The position numbers and the translations under genes were made by a program. The notes below the pieces were generated by a model, which did not search any database, had not been told where the DNA came from, and saw nothing but the letters and a program-made list of their open reading frames with translations. This document shows positions 6,091 to 11,219 of a stretch of 11,219 bases of DNA, in pieces; position 1 is the first letter of the stretch, and every line of letters begins with the position of its first letter. The DNA comes from CAYMDP01 sp964389375 (GTDB lineage: Bacteria; Bdellovibrionota; Bdellovibrionia; Bdellovibrionales; UBA1609), in assembly GCA_964389375.1 (NCBI GenBank), contig CAYMDP010000068.1, positions 1 to 11,219 of the forward strand, given 5' to 3'.

Positions 6091-6741
6091 ATGGTCTACG
6101 AAAAACTTAACCTCAATGTTAATCACGAAGCGCTGAAAGATGAATTTCTTCAGCGCTCTAAAGACCTGGCTCCGGTTATGCTGACTCAGTTTTTTGGGGG
6201 ATGGAGTATAACTTCATCCGACGGAAGCTATAAAGATGGATGGATTCGTGGTGACGATTTTTCTGCCGAAAATACAACTCCCAACTATCCGGCCTTAAAG
6301 ATTGAAACAGAAAAAGGATTCTTGCCTTTAAAAGAGTATCGAAAGCCAACTGAGCTTTGCGGGCCCGAAGGGAAAGGCTTGCTCGATCTTCTCTCCGTGT
6401 CCGGACTGACTCCCTTAAGAGCTCGGTATATGCTCCTTAAGGCAGGAGGAGAGAGTAATTATCATCGGGACCGACCTGAATCTGTCTATGCTGTTCGACT
6501 CCACATTCCGATCATCACGCATCAAAACTGCTTGTTTGTATGTGAAGCCGGCTCTGTACATCTCGAACCAAGGGCTGCTTACTTGTTAAAAGTGAATCGG
6601 CTCCATAAGGTTGTTAATCCTGGCCCAACCGATCGCATCCATTTTGTTTGCGATGTTTTTGATACAAAAAAAATTTCTCAGTTCCACCAACTGACAGAAT
6701 CTGACATTTCGTATTTTAGAAGTCGCGAGTCCTCCCGCTAA
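6091..6741 (+). CDS. aspartyl/asparaginyl beta-hydroxylase-like Fe(II)/2-oxoglutarate oxygenase
   Basis: The 216-aa product has no signal peptide and should be cytosolic. The C-terminal half matches the aspartyl/asparaginyl beta-hydroxylase fold. A facial triad is visible: His125 and Asp127 (the HxD motif in YHRDRPES), and His172 in LHKVVNPG. Arg182 (DRIHFVCDVF) is well placed to bind 2-oxoglutarate. The strand VRLHIPI lies between them, as in the family. The N-terminal ~100 residues have no recognised domain. The substrate is unknown; free amino acids, peptides or proteins are hydroxylated by relatives. ATG 6091 follows the redoxin stop with no space and lacks a good Shine-Dalgarno sequence, so translation probably depends on reinitiation. 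It closes the operon, with about 95 nt before the next gene. Confidence 0.85.
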   Translation: MVYEKLNLNVNHEALKDEFLQRSKDLAPVMLTQFFGGWSITSSDGSYKDGWIRGDDFSAENTTPNYPALKIETEKGFLPLKEYRKPTELCGPEGKGLLDLLSVSGLTPLRARYMLLKAGGESNYHRDRPESVYAVRLHIPIITHQNCLFVCEAGSVHLEPRAAYLLKVNRLHKVVNPGPTDRIHFVCDVFDTKKISQFHQLTESDISYFRSRESSR

Positions 6742-6798
6742 GCTCGGACGACTCCCATGGCACTAATGCCGCCAGGCACCAAAGCTCGGATTGATTTC

Positions 6799-6826
6799 TT
6801 GGCCAAGCCTCTTATCTTGCTCTAAT
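6799..6826 (+). promoter_or_regulatory. weak candidate promoter before the TPR gene
   Basis: TTGGCC (6799-6804, 4 of 6) and TCTAAT (6821-6826, 5 of 6) are separated by 16 bp. Initiation would be at about 6832-6836, almost on the ATG at 6837. That gene has no Shine-Dalgarno sequence, so a leaderless or near-leaderless mRNA is possible. An overlapping alternative is TTGATT (6791-6796) with TATCTT (6813-6818). The call rests on sequence resemblance alone. Confidence 0.3.
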
Positions 6827-6836
6827 CTATTAACAT

Positions 6837-8426
6837 ATGCGCCATATTCTTGTGATCATTTGCCTTGTTTTCATTCTTCCAAAAATCGCCTCCGCTGAGG
6901 AGGGAGCCTCTAAATCAAAGCACGGCGACTTTGCATTAAACCTTGCGCTCCAAAACGCGCGGCTCAATCTAAAAGCCGAAGTGAACAAGGAAAACCTCAC
7001 CGCCTGGAAAGAGGCATTTGTAAAAGATCCCGGCCTCGTTCAAAAACTGCGGTCCAGTCGCATCGCTCGCGAGTCTCAACAAGAGGTTCTGTTACTATTG
7101 CGAGGCGCTGACCTTGGAGGCCTTTCTCCATTAGATTCCATGGCCTTCGGAGAGGTGATCGGGGCCCTTTACATTGTCCTGGGTGACGAATTTTGCGTCC
7201 GCCTGGTCGATGCTGCCATAAAAGACCCGCAGATCTCTATGATGAACAAAATTTTTCTCTCGCTCCGGACGGCATCTAGTTTCCGATTCAATCGAGACTA
7301 TAAGTCCACAATAGAAATATTTAATTTAACTATAAACTACCTGCTTCGAACAAAATCTTCCGCTCCGAAAGATCCTCGAATACTCCCGTACATTCGTACC
7401 TTTGCCGAGGCACAAGATCTTTTTGCAAATGTTCGATGGTTATTTTTTTACAACTCTCTTTATCTGACAGCCCAACGATTTCTCGGTCCTGAGCCGAAGG
7501 TGGATCTAAAACCCCTTTATCTTCGTCACTTAATTTCTATGGTCACCTTAGGACGTTTTTCTGATGCAGTTCAGTTTGGCGAATTTTTGTCCGGTCTGGT
7601 AAATCCAGATTGGTCCTTGGCCGACAAACGCGCACTCTACGAGGCTCAAATTCACGCCTTAGCATTGTCAGGAAATAAGTCTGCTCCCAGCTTGGCCGAT
7701 CGCTTTATCGAGCAAAATCAGAATCATTCAAAATGGACCGTGAGAGAGGCGGATATTGCTTTGATGCGAAAAGCCTCTGCCCACCTTTACCTGGGCGAGG
7801 TTGAGCCCGCTAAAGCTATTTTAGAGCCGCTCTCTGCAAAAAACTTGAACGACCGCGAGTTCAAATTAAATTTGCTACGAACTCGATCTCGACTCTATGT
7901 CTATCTTGAGCGTTGGCCCGAAGCTCTGGCGGATATTCAGGCCGCCCTATTGCTAGAGCCCGCGTCGAGAGCCTCCTTGTTGGCTAGCTTTGGAGATATA
8001 TTTGCGCTTTTTGTTAAGGACAAAATCTCTTTAGAAATTTCTTGGGATCAGCACAAAGAACTTTTGGATATTCTGCAGCAAAGCTTGCCCGCATCCGAAA
8101 CACTTTGGTCTATTAAGCCTCAACTTGAGCTGGCAATCATGCTTCACAACAGAGGCCGAACTGCAGACCTAAAATCTTTGATTCGCTACGCCAACAAGCA
8201 ATATGCAGAAACTCCCCTCAAGCCCTACCTCGCTTTTTTTGATTTATTAGAAAGCATCCACGAAATCAGTCCGCTTCCGCAAAATCAGCGCGCCAGAGCC
8301 ATTCCTCGGCTCGAGGCTCGAATCCAAACTCTTCGTAGCAAAGATGCAATGCTCTCGAAGTATCTGTCCGACACATTGATCCTTGTGACGACACCGGCTA
8401 AAAAGCTGAAGAAAGGCACAGAATAG
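6837..8426 (+). CDS. exported alpha-helical TPR-like repeat protein
   Basis: The 529-aa product has a signal peptide with hydrophobic core 4-16 and cleavage after ASA (18-20). The mature protein is almost entirely helical. Paired amphipathic helices resemble tetratricopeptide units, clearest at about 304-333 (ALMRKASAHLYLGEVEPAKA) and 345-376, where LYVYLERWPEALADIQAALLLEP has the TPR spacing of small and large residues. Only one cysteine, Cys120, remains in the mature part. TPR proteins are scaffolds for protein-protein contacts, so this may be a periplasmic assembly partner. The gene ends 9 nt before the first glycosyltransferase-like gene and in the same frame, suggesting one operon and a link to envelope glycan synthesis (inference). 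No specific family is recognised. The start lacks a ribosome binding site, but the signal peptide supports it. Confidence 0.7.
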   Translation: MRHILVIICLVFILPKIASAEEGASKSKHGDFALNLALQNARLNLKAEVNKENLTAWKEAFVKDPGLVQKLRSSRIARESQQEVLLLLRGADLGGLSPLDSMAFGEVIGALYIVLGDEFCVRLVDAAIKDPQISMMNKIFLSLRTASSFRFNRDYKSTIEIFNLTINYLLRTKSSAPKDPRILPYIRTFAEAQDLFANVRWLFFYNSLYLTAQRFLGPEPKVDLKPLYLRHLISMVTLGRFSDAVQFGEFLSGLVNPDWSLADKRALYEAQIHALALSGNKSAPSLADRFIEQNQNHSKWTVREADIALMRKASAHLYLGEVEPAKAILEPLSAKNLNDREFKLNLLRTRSRLYVYLERWPEALADIQAALLLEPASRASLLASFGDIFALFVKDKISLEISWDQHKELLDILQQSLPASETLWSIKPQLELAIMLHNRGRTADLKSLIRYANKQYAETPLKPYLAFFDLLESIHEISPLPQNQRARAIPRLEARIQTLRSKDAMLSKYLSDTLILVTTPAKKLKKGTE

Positions 8427-8435
8427 GTCTTCCGA

Positions 8436-10025
8436 TTGATAGACTTAAGGCCCCTTTTCTTTTTCTATTTTATCGTCTCATTCAGCTTGGTCGCAGCTGT
8501 ACTTTTTTTCCAATATTCTGGAAATTTTGATCTCGCCTCAAATGGCAATGTGGCGATGTACATTTACGCCGCGAACCTACTGCGCGTCGGACAACTCCCC
8601 TTCGTGGATTTCTTTGATATCAATCCTCCCCTTGTGATCTATTCAATGGGCTTAAACAATGCTTTGGCCCGCCTGATCGGACTAGATCCAATTGTGTTTT
8701 TTAAGGCCGCTGTGACCCTCGCATTTGCCCTTCCATTTTTCTGTGCAACTTGGTTCGGCCTCCGCTGGGCTCTTTATAGGCCTAAGGTGATTTTCTATCT
8801 AACGGCGCTGATCACCACGCTGACAATGGGTCAAATCGCCCGGTTTAATTTTGGAGATCGAGACCACCTCATTGGCCTGTTCGGCCTAGCCTACTTTCTT
8901 CTGGCCCTTATGAGAATAAAGCGCACTGACCTTCACCTCCCTCTCCTTCTTTGTCTTCCCATTGGGATTTTTTGGGGCTGGGCACTGGCCCTTAAACCTC
9001 ACTTTCTAATTTACTTTCTTTTCTTCGAGTTTTTTATTTTCCATAAAACGAAGCACCTTGGCCGTTATTTTTATAAACGCCCGGAACTGTTCGGATCAAT
9101 TTTAATCCCCGCTCTAGCCCTACTTCATCTCGTTTTTATAGATCCAGGTCGTTTTTACTTTTGGTCCACACACTTGAGTTCTATTTTAAATTTTTATCAG
9201 GCCTACAACTGGCAATCCGGAGATTCGGTTACATATCTTTGGCCCGTCTTTTTGGGGCTCGGAACATTTATAAGTCTAGTGCCCAACCTGCGCTCTCGAA
9301 GCCCGTGGACTCAGTTAAGCACTCTGCTCTTGGGCTCCAGCCTGCTCTCGGGACTCCTTCAATACAAATGGTTTCCTTATCACCTTGCCCCGATTGAAAC
9401 ATTCACAGCCTTGGTTTTGTTTGGCCTCGTTTTTATTGATCCACCAAGATTGCCAAGTGGCCACTCGAAGCTTGGCATGCAAGGAAAAATGGCGCTTCTT
9501 GGTCTTGCGGGAATTCTCTTAATAAACGCCTTCTCATTTTATTCTTACCGGGAGGCCTCACTATCCAAAACCCCCTTAAATGACCATTCAAAAGTCATTC
9601 TTTCATTCTTAAACAAATATACCCGTCGCGGAGACTATGTCTTGCCGATTCTCGGTGCCCACGGCGTAAACTTTTCTTTGATATATTCGACGGGCTTAAA
9701 GATCTCGAGCAGATACCTAATGCAATACCCCTTAAATTTTTACGGCGCAGAAAGATATAAGAACGGATTCTTGGAGTATGACAAAACTAGACAAGATCTT
9801 GAGATTCTTGAGTCTGAATACGTTGAAGAATTGATCACTGACATCAAAAGATACCGACCAAAAGTCATCTGGTTTATCAATTCCGAAAACCGAGAACCCG
9901 ACCTTCGGGTTCGATTCTCTGTGGATGACTATTTAAAGCGTCTTGGCATCATTCAGTTTTTCGATAAAAATTATCAAAAACAAGAAGGTTATGGAATTTA
10001 TGCTGTCTATACGCGCCTCGATTAA
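8436..10025 (+). CDS. polytopic GT-C-type glycosyltransferase-like membrane protein, copy 1
   Basis: The 529-aa product has a first helix (about 7-25), a large non-cytoplasmic loop, then many hydrophobic segments to about residue 368, and a soluble C-terminal domain of about 160 residues. The loop carries an acidic motif, VDFFDINPP (57-65), of the kind that is catalytic in GT-C enzymes such as the ArnT/PMT (GT39/GT83) families. Further blocks shared with the next gene are GDRDH (140-144), LKPHF (186-190) and WFPYH (312-316). The expected role is transfer of a sugar from a polyprenyl-phosphate donor on the periplasmic side; donor and acceptor are unknown. The only usable start is TTG 8436, 9 nt after the upstream stop; AGG within that stop region is a weak ribosome binding site. 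It overlaps the next gene by 26 nt. Confidence 0.78.
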   Translation: MIDLRPLFFFYFIVSFSLVAAVLFFQYSGNFDLASNGNVAMYIYAANLLRVGQLPFVDFFDINPPLVIYSMGLNNALARLIGLDPIVFFKAAVTLAFALPFFCATWFGLRWALYRPKVIFYLTALITTLTMGQIARFNFGDRDHLIGLFGLAYFLLALMRIKRTDLHLPLLLCLPIGIFWGWALALKPHFLIYFLFFEFFIFHKTKHLGRYFYKRPELFGSILIPALALLHLVFIDPGRFYFWSTHLSSILNFYQAYNWQSGDSVTYLWPVFLGLGTFISLVPNLRSRSPWTQLSTLLLGSSLLSGLLQYKWFPYHLAPIETFTALVLFGLVFIDPPRLPSGHSKLGMQGKMALLGLAGILLINAFSFYSYREASLSKTPLNDHSKVILSFLNKYTRRGDYVLPILGAHGVNFSLIYSTGLKISSRYLMQYPLNFYGAERYKNGFLEYDKTRQDLEILESEYVEELITDIKRYRPKVIWFINSENREPDLRVRFSVDDYLKRLGIIQFFDKNYQKQEGYGIYAVYTRLD

Positions 10026-11219
10026 GCAGCTTTTATCCAATTTATGGAGTTGGGCCCAATGGCCCGCCGTCGGCCTTCTCTTTACACTTTACCTTTTTTC
10101 TATTTTTGAACGCACCTTTTCTTTAAATGGTGATTCTTTGATGTACATCTATTCGGGTGACCTTTTAAATCAGGGGCAACTCCCCTTTAAAGATTTTTTC
10201 GATATAAACCCTCCCTTGATCGTCAGCCTTTCGGGCTTTCTAAATTCTCTGGCTGACAGCTTGGGAATTCATGCTGTCACTTTTTTCAAGATATCTATGA
10301 CCTTCTTTTCCCTTCTGTTTATCGGATTGACTGTGTACCTCGGACAAAGAGCCGGGCTATTGAATGCGAATAACCGCGCTGCCTTTATCGCCCTTCAGTT
10401 GTTGGTTCTTACAAATCATGTGACCCAACATTTTTGGGGACAACGGGAGTCAATTTTTGCTCAAACTGTTTTGCCATACTTTTTCATTCGCCGCATGCAA
10501 GTCTCTAAAGTCAAGCCCCCTCCTGGTTTGAGCATGATCTTGATGATGGGTCTGATTTTTGGCTTTGCCCTGTCACTAAAACCTCATTTCTTTTTGTTTT
10601 TCATCTTCGTTGAGCTATTAATATTTCTGAAACAAGGACGGGGATTTTTTCAATGGAGATTTCTGCTTGCTCCGCTTTCGACTCTCGTCTTTCCGAGCTT
10701 ATACGGAGTTAGCCTCCTTACTCTTCCTGAGCCTGCCAGGAGTTATTTCTGGAAAGAGCATATTTCCTTTGTCTCTGAATACTACGGTGCCTATGACTAT
10801 TTTTTGTTTAAAAATTCACTGGTCTGGAGAAGCTATTCTTGGCTTCTGGGGCCTCTGGCGCTCGCCCTACTCATCTTAAATGTTAAGCGGCTAAAACTTC
10901 TTGGACAGTTTTGTCTAATTTTTGTTGGAACCGGGCTTTTTCTGTTCTTGGTCCAAAATCGCTGGTTTCCCTATCACCTCCTGCCTTTAGAAACCGCTCT
11001 TGGATTCAGCTTGTTTGCTTTTCTTTTCCTTCGAAACGAAGTTGGCGATTTTACTTACAAACAAGGCCCCGTGCTACTTCGGCAGCATAAATGGCTCCTT
11101 GCCATCATGATGGGTTTTGTATCTTACAATTGCTACTATTACCTATATTATTTGAACTCTCCGCAATCCCACAATGTATTCCACAAGACCCAAGAAGTTA
11201 TGGCGCGCGCAAATTTGAA
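10000..11219 (+). CDS. polytopic GT-C-type glycosyltransferase-like protein, copy 2 (3' end outside the window)
   Basis: An uninterrupted frame runs from ATG 10000 to the window end: 406 codons and no stop. It is clearly paralogous to the gene before it. Shared blocks in the same order are MYIY...GQLPFKDFFDINPP (48-72), WGQRES (146-151, aligned with FGDRDH), ALSLKPHFF (191-198), SYFWKEH and WFPYH (322-326), with nearly equal spacing. The first hydrophobic helix is at about 17-36, so the same GT-C topology is expected. Asp65/Asp68 are the candidate catalytic acids. The missing end should be the soluble C-terminal domain. ATG 10000 overlaps the previous gene by 26 nt. An in-frame ATG at 9991 is possible, but AAGAAGG (9982-9988) is only 2 nt from it and 11 nt from ATG 10000. 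Confidence 0.8.
   Translation, partial: MLSIRASIKQLLSNLWSWAQWPAVGLLFTLYLFSIFERTFSLNGDSLMYIYSGDLLNQGQLPFKDFFDINPPLIVSLSGFLNSLADSLGIHAVTFFKISMTFFSLLFIGLTVYLGQRAGLLNANNRAAFIALQLLVLTNHVTQHFWGQRESIFAQTVLPYFFIRRMQVSKVKPPPGLSMILMMGLIFGFALSLKPHFFLFFIFVELLIFLKQGRGFFQWRFLLAPLSTLVFPSLYGVSLLTLPEPARSYFWKEHISFVSEYYGAYDYFLFKNSLVWRSYSWLLGPLALALLILNVKRLKLLGQFCLIFVGTGLFLFLVQNRWFPYHLLPLETALGFSLFAFLFLRNEVGDFTYKQGPVLLRQHKWLLAIMMGFVSYNCYYYLYYLNSPQSHNVFHKTQEVMARANL

Noticed and set aside
6741..6790. Direct repeat AGCTCGGA at 6741-6748 and 6783-6790
   Set aside because: Eight bases repeated twice with no flanking symmetry and no recognised binding protein; it may be chance.

Overview
The window comes from a Gram-negative bacterium. 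The evidence is several Sec-type signal peptides, an apparent outer-membrane beta-barrel ending in Phe, a periplasmic thiol-reduction system and inner-membrane GT-C-type glycosyltransferases. Moderate GC, many small secreted proteins of unknown role and TTG/GTG starts would fit Bdellovibrionota or another delta-proteobacterium-like lineage. That placement is an impression only; no marker gene here settles it. All recognisable genes lie on the + strand.

Layout. (1) 2-130 is the 3' end of a cysteine-rich CDS. A hairpin-bearing gap follows, then tRNA-Asn(GTT) at 310-385, with a small two-helix membrane protein (403-636, TTG start) 17 nt behind it. (2) 805-1311 encodes a secreted 168-aa protein of unknown function; a C8 tract lies in its leader. 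(3) 1416-2957 encodes a two-haem c-type cytochrome head apparently fused to an outer-membrane barrel. This is the most unusual gene of the window. (4) 3076-6741 looks like one operon: a short HPF/RaiA-like ribosome-hibernation protein, a DsbD/ScsB-type thiol:disulfide interchange protein, a PRX_like1-type periplasmic redoxin and an aspartyl/asparaginyl beta-hydroxylase-like Fe(II)/2OG oxygenase. The last three are coupled by an ATGA overlap and a TAG-ATG junction. (5) 6837-11219 holds a secreted TPR-like repeat protein followed by two tandem, clearly paralogous polytopic glycosyltransferase-like proteins. The second runs off the window end.

How the genes may work together (inference): the DsbD-like protein carries cytosolic reducing power across the inner membrane. 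The exported redoxin encoded immediately after it is the obvious recipient, and apocytochrome c haem-site cysteines, such as those of the diheme protein upstream, are another possible target. The TPR protein and the two GT-C proteins probably form a separate envelope-glycan unit. No mobile element, CRISPR array, rRNA or phage gene was seen, and no gap between genes exceeds about 180 bases.
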